DNA of 64,000 nucleotides. It comes from Uloborus plumipes. Its lineage: Eukaryota > Arthropoda > Arachnida > Araneae > Uloboridae. Under the pieces are notes generated by a model. It was given only the letters and a program-made list of their open reading frames with translations, made no database searches and was not told the DNA's origin. Positions 52,963 through 64,000 of the stretch are shown in pieces. The stretch is from assembly GCA_038373865.1 (NCBI GenBank), contig JAXGGA010002040.1, positions 1 to 64,000 on the forward strand, given 5' to 3'. The position numbers and the translations under genes are program-made. Each line of letters begins with the position of its first letter. The stretch's first letter is position 1.

Positions 52963-55900
52963 GCAGTGTAGTATAGATGAAGTTAATATTCAAGTAGGAA
53001 CTATCAAGCATTTCGGCGATCGCCATTTCCCTACTTTCAGTATTCGATCAATGACAATTGCGACTATTTTCCTATCTGAAACCTTTAAAGAAAGAAATCA
53101 TGCAAAACCACAGCTTACAACAAACGGAACAGTAATTTTATAAAATTAAATCATTCATTTTGTGAAAAGGATAACGCTTTATCCCAAAACGTTTAGTATT
53201 TTAGAAAAGATTGCCATTTGTTGTTGTTATTGATTGTTGTATGTCTAGTTTTTTGTTTCTTAAAAATTTTTTACTAACAACACTTCCTCAAGCCTCGTAA
53301 CAGAGCAAAAGTGCTTCTTAAAAATTATTGAAAGTGTAAAATTGTCATTATGTATATTTGCTCTTAAAGACGTTAGACATAAAGAAATTAGAGTTTGAAC
53401 ACAAAAATAGAATTGAAAGTCTATTTAAAGTTACCTAGAGAAAAAAGGTGAAAAAATTTTATTCATTCTCTGTATTGATTTACAATCTTTATAATACTCT
53501 TATTAAATTTGAAAAAGAATATCCCAGAATGTACCGTCAAAGAAAAATTAAAACTTCTTAACCAAACGATAATTATATCATTTCTAGTTCGAAGAAAAAT
53601 AAATATATTTATGAACGATTTTCCACATAGCTAAAATGAAAGTATTCTTTTATAAAAGGCTCTTTGCATTTTTATCATTTAAAATTTCATAAAATCTGAT
53701 TGTTTTCTCACTTTTTCTTCTATCATACACAATGTTGTACACAAAAAATAGGAAACTAAATTATGTTACATGCTTTAGGAATTAGTTTTAATTACTTCAC
53801 GTAGGTATGAAAAAGATGGTTCTTATATATCAATAATTTTCTCCAGAAAAACTTGCTCTACGTAGTTTGCGTGCCTAAAGAATACTGATGCTGTATTGCT
53901 TATTTTCTTAGCATTATTCTTAGCTATCGAAAATATTTCGCTTAAATACAGTTTAAAACTGTTCATTTTTCTTTTGTATGCCCATGAATATCTTTTCACT
54001 TGCATAAAAAATATAAAAAAATATGTTTCAAATAATGCTCATAAGTTTTAGTTAAATAAAGACTGGCATTGCAACTTGTGTAATTTCATATTTCATGAAT
54101 GTAAATATATTTTCGTATAAAATAGACGTGCATAAAAATAAATGCAATGAATGCAAAAATGTAATCTCATGGATGCACAGAAAATTTGTCGGATGGTCTG
54201 TGCATCCATAAGCTCACATTTTTGTATTCAAAAAGACGTTCCCTGTAACGACGAAACATGTGTCTGCAGTATTCCTTCGCATTTGTGTTTTTCAACGTTG
54301 TTTTATATGCTTTTATATTTTTATGTGCTTCATGTAGCTCTTCAATAGTTTTCCTTTGTTTAAAAAGATTGTATTATGCATTAATAAGTGAAACAATTGC
54401 TCTTTAAAAAAAAATTCAATCAAGTTTTGTATTTTATTAAAGGTATTTATGTAATATTAATCGTACTTGAGAAACTAAACATTGTAAGAGATTCAAGGAC
54501 TGAATGCTTGTACATATTACACTCAAGAACAACTACTTCAGAATAGAATATTTGCACCGAGAGCTAGAATTCATGCTGCAAAATTTATTTACGAAGTTGT
54601 TTTTATGTAGGAAAGTTGTGAATAGTTATTACAATATGTACCTTGTATTGTTCATCTTACAATTGTTACTTATGATAAACAGATAGCAGCAACTGTGATA
54701 TCTTTCAATTTCTTCTTACATGCATGTGAGACCATAGTGAGCCTTATAATGGTAGAGCATTTATTACTTGAAATAAATTTATTGAATTTTTCTTCTGTGG
54801 CTCTTTATTTCCACGTGTTGAACTTTGATATTCAAATGCAAATTTTACAATTCAGTCATTTAGTAATGAAACGAATCATTTCATCTTTTTGAATTAAGAA
54901 AACTCTCTCTCTTTTTTTTTCAAAAATACAGTCAAACCTGTTTATCTCGAATTTCACGGGACAGAAGAAAAACTCGAGATACGGAGGTTTCGATACAAAG
55001 AGTGTGATAAAATTTACAAAAATAAGCCATTGGAACAAAGTCAAATACTTAATAGATTGTTTTGCATTAATATTATTGAATATTTTACTGTACGACATGT
55101 TGTGAGTCCACGTTTTACTAATTGTGATGACTATATCGGTAGTAGAGCCAATATTTAGAAAAGTGCCAATTTGAAGTTGGAGTTTTCTGAAAAAAAATTT
55201 TTTGCAGAAAAAAACTAATATTGGATTTTAAGTCTAAATTGGGTCTAAATGCAAGAAAATAAAAGGGGGGAGGTCAAGGAAGTTATTTATCCCCTCCTTA
55301 GATTACTCACTTTTAAGCCGTTACAGATCTGATGAGTGTTACAGATCTGATGTTAATATGAGCTACATATTTGAGTTTATGCTTTCAGTCTTCGTTAACA
55401 TCTCTAAATATGATTTCATTTCCTTGCATTTTTAACACAGAATTAAGATAATTATATGAAAATATATGTATTAGGCTAAAAAATCAAAGTTCATTATAAA
55501 AAAGCATTTCTTGGAAATAAAAATGAGCGATAAGGTTTTTAGATAAAATAAATTATGATTGTGCAAAAGACGATTTTTGTCTCCAAGTTATACCGTTGAT
55601 AAAGGTGGCTGGAGATGAAATTCAAAAATGAGAGTCGTCAAAATTCGAGATGTGGCGTAGCAAGGTCTGATGGCACCCGGGGCGCAGTTCTAGTTGTCAC
55701 CCCCCCCCCTTTTTTCCACCAAAATGGCAATTTCTTTTTTGAAAAATTTATTTATTTTTTTCTTTTTTTAAATGTTGATTAGGTAAATAAATTTTCATTA
55801 TATAACGCCTGTGAAAGGTGTTTTTATGAATAAAACCCCAGTAACTAAAAACTCTCTGGAATAGAGATTTTTGAGTCAGAAGAAAAAAAAAACAACGAGA

Positions 55901-56097
55901 CAATTTGGGAAATCGCCTCTTCGTCCCCAAAATACATACGGGATTATGAAAAAATATGGTTGCATTTTGATTTGTAGTACGTACAAAAATACGTTGTATA
56001 CCTGCTGAGCTGTGGAATCGGCAAAAAAAAATAACCGACTCTTTTATAAATAAACATATAGTGTCCTTTCATTTTAAATCAGGCACGTGTTGCACTG
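52963..56097. other. Intergenic DNA; possible short pogo-like remnant at 54929-55090
   Basis: TA|CAGTCAAACCTGTTTATCTC at 54927 is a pogo/Tigger-style end. TTTTACTG|TA at 55083-55092 may be the other end, but only CAGT matches. The rest has no recognised feature. Confidence 0.35.
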
Positions 56098-56349
56098 AAG
56101 TGCTAATTTTACAGTTTATTACCGTGCATTTTACAGTTTTGAACTGGAACCTCTGCTGTCAGTGTTATACTGCTATTTTTACAGTATAATACAACTAAAT
56201 TTTACCGCAATAAACTGTAAAAGTCCTTACTTTACAGTAAGAAACTGTAAAATTGCTAGTTTTACAGTATAATCCTGCGATTTTTAGTTTTAAATTGGAC
56301 CTTGGCTGCCAGTATTACACTGTAAAAACAACAGTTCATTTTTGTAGTG
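56098..56349 (+). mobile_element. CACTA-like MITE, copy 3, left end lost
   Basis: Modules GTGCTAATTTTACAGTTTAT, ACCGTGCATTTTACAGTTTT and the right end TTTTTGTAGTG match 50940-51321. The left TIR is absent. Confidence 0.65.
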
Positions 56350-57624
56350 TATTATTATTATTGAATGTTTATACACGAATACTATAATGCTATAATGCAC
56401 CTGATTTATTTTTTCATTAAAGTAGTCCGCTTTGAGGAATTTTTTTCACGCTCCTACGTCACTTCCACGTTTTGAATGCATTAACTTTTGTGGAGTTCGC
56501 GGAATTGGAAGAAAAATTTTCCCGTTTTTAAAATTAACTGCCCGTTAACTACTCTACTTGCGAACTGCCGTTTCCATCGATTTCACCTGCCTGGTGCCGC
56601 CCTGTCGCCGCGTCTTCCCTTCGTGTGTCTGCGGACTATCTATGTGAAGGAGAAGCTATGGATTTTGGGCATGTATTGATTATGCGGAAAATGCCACAAT
56701 AAAACGAGTTTTTTGAATAAAGTTAATGTGATTTTTTTTTCTTCAAGATCAGAACATTTAAATTAATATACTATTTAAAAATTGCCCTTTATTCTGGTTA
56801 GAGAAGAATTTATTTTGACAGATAGCGTGGTGAAATGGTTTAATACTATGTTCAGTGGCGTAACTAAGGGTTGGCAGGAGTATCTGTTACCACGGACGCA
56901 GCAATAACAAATTGTGCAACTTTACTGTAGACGCCCTTGGAGTAAACATGAGAAAAAAATGTGTTCACACATACTGTCTGATCTTCTTATGTAAAACCTT
57001 TCGCATTTACGCAAGCGTCAGGACTTGTCTGATCTAACCAAAATAGGGATGATAGGTAAGATAACAATAAGGGGAAGAATAATAAGAAGCATGTGTTGAG
57101 CCGTATCAAACAACGTAGAATTATTCTAATTTCAAACACATAGTTTAGTTGAATATGTCAAAAGGACAGCAAATGCAATTTGTAAATTGAAAACTTCAGA
57201 AAGTTCCCACTCACAACTCATCACGCTTTTTTTAAGTGGAATGGTTCGTAAGGGCTAGGCGTGGCTTTCACGGACCGACAGTATGATGTTATGATTGCTA
57301 CAGCAGCCAGCAACAAAGCAAATCTCATTAACACACAGTAAACACTACTTTGAACATATTTTTTCCTTCAAGTACCGTAAAACATCGATACAAAATCACA
57401 GAACGTATTCTTAGCGAAGCAAATGGCTCTTTTTTTCACAACTGACAGACTGGCAACGACAGTAGATATCTTCATTTAACTATTGAAAAATTTACAATTA
57501 GAAGCATTCCAAGAAAAAGCGCCCATTTTGTAACGCACATGTCTGCTGATATATTTCAGTAAAAAGTAATAATTTTAAGAAGTAATGAACAAAAGGTTTT
57601 GCTCAAGAAATCCCACATACATTT
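56350..57624. other. Intergenic DNA without recognised feature
   Basis: GC-richer spot at 56570-56640, but its 63-codon frame has no known domain. Confidence 0.4.
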
Positions 57625-57633
57625 GCAATTTCT

Positions 57634-58056
57634 TAAGCAATAAAACTTTGTTCATTGAGCAGTAAGATATGCCAGAGCTAATGCCGAATTATAAACAATA
57701 TACCGACAGCCCGATTTCGCATTCGGAGGCTGCTGTTGCAAAACTGGTAGCTAAAATAAATGTAGGACACGGGCGAGATTCCACAACATTAGTGCGGCTT
57801 AACTCGCCTGATGAACTCAGGAAACTTCCATCTTGGTTACTGTCTATTCCAGACTGATGAGTCCAAAATAAGGACGAAACTGTAGTCTCTGGATGTCATA
57901 ACCGGGCTGTTGGGAATTTGGATGCAGTTCTGTCCTTGCTTTGACTTACGGGAGATAACTTACAGTTTAATACCCAAGCTTTGTCTTGACTCGACGATTT
58001 GAACTGCAAAAGTGCTGTGAGCTCTCGCTGGTGCTCTACATTTATCTTAACTACCA
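57634..58056 (+). mobile_element. 423-bp hammerhead-ribozyme retroelement with 9-bp TSD
   Basis: GCAATTTCT is repeated exactly at 57625-57633 and 58057-58065. The inside is an inverted partial unit (57634-57847: CAATATACCGACAGCCCG, CTGGTAGCTAAAATAAATG), an intact hammerhead, then a direct unit (57888-58056: CGGGCTGTTGGGAATT, CTTACGGGAGATAACTTACA, CATTTATCTTAACTACCA). It is a diverged subfamily of the element at 36440-36863, one base shorter overall but cut at different unit positions. The 62-codon frame at 57669-57857 lies across the inverted unit and is not convincing. Confidence 0.8.
57848..57893 (+). ncRNA. Type I hammerhead ribozyme, copy 2 (intact)
   Basis: Stem I TCCAGA (57848-57853) pairs perfectly with TCTGGA (57888-57893). 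Core CTGATGA is at 57854-57860, stem II GTCC/GGAC encloses AAAATAA, and GAAA is at 57876-57879. Stem III is A-CTG/TAG-T with one G-U, and predicted cleavage is after C57887. All conserved core positions are present. Confidence 0.93.
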
Positions 58057-58065
58057 GCAATTTCT

Positions 58066-58758
58066 CACCAAAGTTAGTAAAAGAAAATTTTCTCCAAAAA
58101 ATGAAGTTCTTGGCGATATCTTGTCAATTTCTCTTAAGCCCACAGATAAAATTTTTTAATGCTCGCAAAGCAGGGAAAATATCATACAAATAAAGCTTGA
58201 AAACGCAATTCTAAGTATAAACAAACTAATTAAGTTCTAAGTAAGAACTAACGTGAAGTTTCGCAACATAACACCGCATAAAATACATTAAAATAACACA
58301 CAAATAACATCTATCACCTCAATTTGTGAACTGATTGTTATTTAAAATTATGCTTTTAAAACATATTGTTGAATGTATAATTGTGTAAAGTTTGCACGTG
58401 CAAATGAATAAATGACAAATAAAAACACTTAATGTAATTTGTGGGGAAAGTAAAATGAAGGGAAAATCATTATTCAAGGATCTTGCAAAAATTTAGGCTT
58501 TGTGTTATGAATGTCGAGCATCCTTCCTTTTTTCTAAAAAGCTTTCATACGCCACTGTGCGCCAACAAATAAAATATCATTCATTTTTCTGTTAAACGAA
58601 ATGTTGAAATAAAATTCGTTTTAGAATTAAAACGCTTGTAATTAACTTCTCTAAACAACGAATACTTTGACTGTTTCCTAATAAAATATTTTCCAATACA
58701 AGTTCTCACAAAAAAAAAAAAAAATTAAAAAAAAATCGAATAAAGTGAGCGAAGATAA
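58066..58758. other. Intergenic DNA without recognised feature
   Basis: AT-rich, nothing recognised. Confidence 0.4.
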
Positions 58759-60176
58759 CACAGGTCTGCAACGAAAAAAGTGCATGGGATATTTTGAGCG
58801 TACTTTATGTTTTTCGGTGTGCGGAATTCAAATTTGACCTCCATTTTTATCCATTACGTACAGTTTTCCCGCAAAACGTGTGTACTGAGTGTTGTAATGT
58901 ACCATTTTACCTCTGTATAACGAAAGAAAAACTATACTAATTTATGATTTAAAAAATAGTTTACTACAAATAGTTTTTCTTATTTGGTTCTTAGATGTTC
59001 GAAAAGTACCACAGTTATAAAAACTGGAAAAAAAATGAGAGAGCGAGGGTGGGAGTTGGATGCGGAAAAGTGTAAACAGGACTGCTACACTCACCTATAG
59101 AACCACATTGATGAGATTCAAATATGTTGCACTGGGTTCTTGGAACATTAAGGATTTTATTAAAATAAAAGTGATAGTAATAAAAGAGATAATTAATGTG
59201 AGGGGATTTTTTTTCGTTGCATTTGTTTATTAAAAGTGTTGGTTTGTGTTGACGGTTCTGTTTTTTCTTTTCTTTTTAATTTATTCCCCTTTCTTATAAG
59301 ATTCAGGAAATTAAAATAATATCAAAATAAGCAGAAATGCTACCATGGTGCATTTTCTTAATCTAATTTACATCCCTTTTTAAAATAGAACCGTTCAAAA
59401 GTGTTAGGTGCTAGTCGCCGGCTTTCCAGGTTGAACAGAACTGTGGTTGATCGTGAAAAGGTTGTTTCACTGCTTTACATTAAATTAGGACTGATGAAGC
59501 AATTTATCAAGTCTTTGCCAACATATCGAGACTGTTTCAAATATGTTTGTTCGAAGTTTCCAAAATTGACTGAAGCTAAATTGAAAGAGGAAATATTCAC
59601 AGGACCTTACATACGCAAACTTTTATCTGATCCATTTGTTTTTTGAATCAAAGAATGAAACTGAAAAAGAAGCCTGGAACTCATTTAAGAATGTAGTCCA
59701 AAAGTTTTTAGTGATGTAACAAGGACTCTGGCTATAAAAAATAACGTTAAGAAGATGCTGGCCGTATTCAAAGCTCAGAACTGCAACATGAGTTTAAAAG
59801 TTCATTTTCTACATTCTCATGTAGACGATTTCAAGCGGGAAACATAGAATTCCAACCAGCGAAACGCACCAGAAGGAGTATCAGTGAAAAGAAAAAAAAG
59901 GTTTACCGTGAAAAGGAGTAGACACTAAACGTGATCTACTTTTTAAAATGTTTTGTAATGAGTAAAAACATTGCACAGCTTTTATTCCAATAAATACACG
60001 ATTTTCTTTTTAACTTATATTGTTTTACTTTGAAAACTAAGCCCTTACGTGTTGCAAAAAATCTGTACGTGATAGAAAAAAAACAGTTCATATTCGGATT
60101 CAGCACACCGAAAAACATTAAGATCAGTCAAAACATCTCATGTATCGGTTCAAAAAAATTTTTTTAGAGACCTGTG
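58759..60176 (+). mobile_element. 1.4-kb TIR element enclosing a decayed ORF
   Basis: Left CACAGGTCTGCAACG with TGTTTTTCGGTGTGCGGAAT about 50 bp in is inverted at the right as ATTCAGCACACCGAAAAACA with AGAGACCTGTG at 60166-60176. No clear TSD: the flanks AAGATAA and CAATGGA differ. It carries the pseudogene at 59401. Confidence 0.75.
59401..59846 (+). pseudogene. Decayed unknown TE-associated protein
   Basis: The first frame gives ASRRLSRLNRTVVDREKVV, LLYIKLGLMKQFIKSLPTY and FPKLTEAKLKEEIFTGPYIR, ending at TGA 59644-59646. A second frame at about 59655-59718 gives NETEKEAWNSFKNVVQKFL. A third at 59710-59846 gives NMSLKVHFLHSHVDDFKRE, then TAG. The three pieces are collinear, so it is one gene broken by two frameshifts. 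I recall the order LHIKLGLMKQF, EAWNSFK, KVHFLHSHLD from multi-copy uncharacterised arthropod proteins that continue with an ERFHQD-like block (memory, unchecked). That block is missing here. Confidence 0.7.
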
Positions 60177-63100
60177 CAATGGAAAGGCAAAAGTTTTTTG
60201 TTAATAAATTTTGATTGTATTTAATATAGTTTGGAAGTAACATAGAATCATTATCGATTTAATTTATTAATGATCAGTTGGAAAACACACACATACACGT
60301 TCAACTAAAATTAGCTATCCATTTTCTGAACAGATATATTTTTAACGGTATTATACGAAGTAATCTCAAATCAATTATACGGTGAATAAAAAAAAGTTTA
60401 AAGAAATCTTTTTGATTGATGACTCAAATGAAGGGAAGCTCTGGAAACCTTGATTCTTTTCAAAATTTGTAAAATTTTATAAACCCATTACCCACAATTC
60501 TATGAATGCTTTAACTCAGTCTTGAAATTAATTTGTTAATTTTATTAACAATTAACTTTTACAATTGCTACTATACGTAATTTTTTTCATCTTTAAAAAG
60601 CTCGACCCAGCAAAACATTCAAGACAGAGCAAGTGTAGTAAATGCATGATAATAAAATAGGCTTGTCGAAATATGAGAAAGAAACTAAGCAGATAGCAAA
60701 ATGTTTCTTGTATTTTGTATCACCTGTTCCATAGGGTACAATTATATAATTACAGACCTTTTACCTTTTGAAAAACCATTTAGTTCATGCAAGTTGATTT
60801 TGTAGTTACGACTATTATTTAAAAAAAAAACTGGTTATGGTTCGTAGTTTAGATTGGAAAAAATTACCAGAAGAGAAAAAAAAATATGTTGAACATTTCT
60901 AATAATTTATTAAAACTTTCGTTCATTACATGATTTCGTTTCTATTTCGAAGGGGGTTCAGCAAATCTTTGTCAAAGTGAGCTGTATTTTGGACAGTTGC
61001 TATGGGTACAAATGATTAGTACAACGACTCGTTGTTAGGACCGTTGATATCACGTGTCAGCAAAGAAATGAAATGATTTGCTGTATTTTCTAATTCTGAA
61101 AGTAACCTTGACCTTTAGGATTGAAGTGGAGTGCATAAATTATTCTAATCAAGTATGCGTTTGGTCCCTCGTTATATGTTTTAAAATTAAAGGTAAGGTA
61201 GATAACTCAGTACAAATTTTTAATACTTTATATTTTTGTGAGTTAGATTCCGAAATATTTTATTGAGTTCGATGAGTTGTGGTGCTGTATGGGGAATGAG
61301 TTTGTTTCCTGATAATCGCAGATAAATTAACTTAATCTCGTTTTTTTTTTCGCACTTTTCCTTTTATTTGTTTTTTTCTTGACTTTTAAAAACCTTTTTA
61401 TAGTTGCTGCAGAACAAAAGGAAACAAACTTATACGAACAAATTTATAATCATCACATAATAATCACATACATACATACTCTTTGAAGTTTACGGAAACT
61501 TTTATTCAGTGCATAGCAGTTCAGTTACACAGAAAAACTAAAATAACTACCGACTAATGCTTTACAACCCCGTTTACTAAGTTCGAAAAGAGGCTGACTT
61601 AAAAAATAAGTTTTTATAATAATATTAATTATAGTTTTAAAAAAACATTAAGTACCTGTGCCTCAAAATTAAAAGAAAAGAAATAGCACTACAAAATAAA
61701 TGTCAAGTCTGAGAGGGAAAAATATTAAATCTAAATCATTAACTAAACAGAAAAATCTTCAAAACGTCACAAGGTTTCCCAAAAATTAAAACCTATCTAT
61801 TTTTAAAGAACTATGTGCTGTTCGTATTATTATTCCTTAGTTCAAAATGAGGTATGTAACATTTTCGATGTCCCTCTCCTGGCCAGCATTTCTGTTCTAA
61901 ATAAAATAAAAATAATAATTCTGCCTGCAGCGTGTAATTGAGTTAAAAGGATAAAAGAGAAAAATGCCATTATTTACCTTCTACATAATTCCGGGTAGAA
62001 ATATCAGCCTTTTTTTGATTAAAATGTCCCTCTCCTGGCGCAATAAAAATGTCCCTCTCCTGGCGCAAAAAAAAAAAAAAAAATGTCACTCTAGCATTAC
62101 CTTTAAAGCACTGGTAAAACATCCGATAGAATAGATGAATTTATTTACCAAACATTAGTTAAAAATATTAAAAAGGAGTCTTATTTATTAAAAAAGTATT
62201 CATTTAGAAAAATTTGAACTTTATTTTATGATTGTAAATTTCTTTCTTCATATAAATATTAAATTTGTCGGATGCTGCATCTCTTAAAACAGTGTTCGTT
62301 TAAGGAGGTTGTAAATTAGTTTTGTTTGTCAACAATAAACATAGTTTTTCATTCATGTTGAAGTTATTTCTTTGTTATTATTGTAAAATTTCTGATAATC
62401 CTTGATAAAATTCATTTGTTTGCTGGCTTAGTGCTTCTTGTCACTCTCTCTCGGTTTGAAAAAATTGACCCCCCTTTTTTTGGGGTGTAGCATACTTAAA
62501 GTGAGTTCCCTCTATTTTTCTCTTAATAAGCTCCTAACAAAGAGTAAGTATGATTTTTTTAAAGATTTTTTTAAGCATTTTTATTTTTATAGAGTTTGTG
62601 ACTTGGATTAAAATGGAATATGTTGTGAATTTCAACAAAATTGTATGGATATAAATCAGAAGAATATTAGTATCAAAGAAATATTAACATCGAGAATTGT
62701 ATCTAGGTAACCCATACTAAATCAGAAAAATATTAATATACAATGGACGATTTTTTTAATATAAATTTAGGTTATTTATTTTTGCCACAATTAGCGGTTT
62801 GCGCTTAGCTTCAGTTTTCACGGTAGTTTTAAAAACAAATCACACCCAATATGTGTTCCATTCGCTGTTCCCTGGTATGAGAGAGTTGTGCTAAGTCTTT
62901 AAAAAAGTTACTAGGAAACATTGTTAAGCATACCTTTGACCAAATATCTCTCTGGTTTATTGGGAAAATAATTCATAAAATTTTAAACAAGATCTCATAA
63001 TCTTTTTACTTTTGATTTCTTTTTTAAACATTTTTCACTCATTGAAGTAATATTTTCGATCGCATACATTACAGAAAAAAAAACTATGGTTAACCTCTAA

Positions 63101-64000
63101 CTCTTCTAGTGCACTATCTCATTCATTCATTCATTATATTTGAAACCATAGTAAACATTCAGAAGTATGTCAGTGCATTTATTTATTTGTTGTTAAATGC
63201 CGTTTTTACTTCGCTGTTAAAATAGAAATCTATACAGTTGCAAAAAAAAAAAAAAAAGAAGCACTAAAGTAGATCAACCAAAGTTCAATTCATAAATGAA
63301 ATGCGGACAAAGTACGCTTTTGAAATCGTGCCCAAGAAACTGACACTGACTGGAAATGACATTTATGAAGAAATTGCTATTCCCCAGACCAAAAGATTTC
63401 GGCTCGTCTGAACTTGGATGCTATTTGGCGCCTCCCTTGTCACTCAAAAACGTCGAAGCAATTTGATGCAGATAATTCTATTTCCTGGAAGTTTTTTCAC
63501 CATGTTTCTATTTATATGGTTTTTAGATTAAGCTCATAACGCAATTCAATACAAAAAATAGTTTTTATGTAACGGTAAATGCTTTGAGAATGAATTAGTT
63601 TAATGATGAATAATTTTATGAAGCTTGAAAATTTGAAACATCATTTTTGAGTATATTTCTGTTCTCTTTGATAATGAACGACATAATGAAAGATATATTA
63701 CGCAACGATATGCGTTCTTGATACTTAAATACCACGTTTTGATGCCAAAACTAGATTAAAACTGATTTTTAAACAATTTATGTTTTGGAGCGTTTTACAG
63801 TACTTATTTATGCCAAGTCAAATAATTGAGAAAAAAAGTTGATAAAATACAAAATTAAAATCTGCAAAAAAAGCAAAAGTTCAAAGCATTTTAGCAAAAA
63901 TAAATAAAAGAACATTTTATTCTGCTAAAAAGGTAAACGGCTTGGATGATATGTCGTTTGATTTTGAAAATTAATCTTCGCTATTTGCTCTACTCCAGTT
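60177..64000. other. Intergenic DNA; short tandem at 62018-62085
   Basis: AATGTCCCTCTCCTGGCGCA is repeated at about 62024 and 62048, with partial copies at 61868 and 62083. Otherwise AT-rich with chance frames. A 39-codon frame from 63301 (MRTKYAFEIVPKKLTL) has no recognised relative. Confidence 0.4.

Noticed and set aside
55330..55360. Another hammerhead from CTGATGAGTGTTACAGATC
   Set aside because: No GAAA strand at the right distance. The match is an ordinary GATCTGATG duplication.
57810..57828. Additional hammerhead core CTGATGA...GGAAAC upstream of the real one
   Set aside because: The bases between form a CCTGA/TCAGG hairpin that uses part of the core, and no cleavage triplet or stem I partner follows.

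Overview
This is a eukaryotic, AT-rich, intron-rich and heavily transposon-laden genomic window, most likely from an arthropod. A chelicerate such as a spider is my guess from the repeat style (tRNA-derived SINEs, many small TIR elements, long introns), but the window cannot prove it. There is no operon structure, no CRISPR array and no bacterial gene.

Only one convincing host gene is present. It is a plus-strand atypical dual-specificity phosphatase of the DUSP22/DUSP15 type (arthropod CG10089-like), spread over four visible coding exons: 10690-10806, 14336-14460, 20869-21040 and 39181-39456. They splice in frame into 229 residues carrying the general-acid Asp, the catalytic HC-x5-R-S loop and a Ser/Arg-rich tail. 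If the missing first exon encodes seven residues, as in vertebrate DUSP22, the catalytic residues fall at Asp57, Cys88 and Arg94, the vertebrate numbering. The first exon therefore lies upstream of the window, so bases 1-10689 are probably its first intron. A likely 3'UTR runs from 39457 to about 40950 and contains a pogo-type MITE. Bases 41000-64000 hold no recognisable host gene.

Everything else I can read is mobile DNA. By region: 1-10.6 kb has a hAT-like degenerate repeat, a 2.68-kb fold-back element with an 8-bp target-site duplication (TSD) and a nested Helitron-like element, another inverted-repeat element and two Harbinger-like MITEs. 10.8-39.2 kb (the introns) has SINE and microsatellite sequence, several TIR elements with readable TSDs, a second 2.7-kb fold-back element carrying two copies of an unknown gene, pogo- and hAT-type elements nested in each other, a 26-bp minisatellite and a hammerhead-ribozyme element. 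41-64 kb has CACTA-like and pogo-like MITEs, two SINEs, a pair of tandem inverted-repeat elements, a second hammerhead-ribozyme element and a TIR element with a decayed ORF.

Two things stand out. First, two elements of 424 and 423 bp, each flanked by its own TSD (11 and 9 bp), each combine a complete type I hammerhead ribozyme with an inverted partial copy of their own unit. They look like retrozymes or non-autonomous Penelope-like elements. Second, two about 2.7-kb nearly palindromic elements share their terminus and a subterminal block, and one encloses an inverted pair of a gene family with no transposase domain that I recognise.
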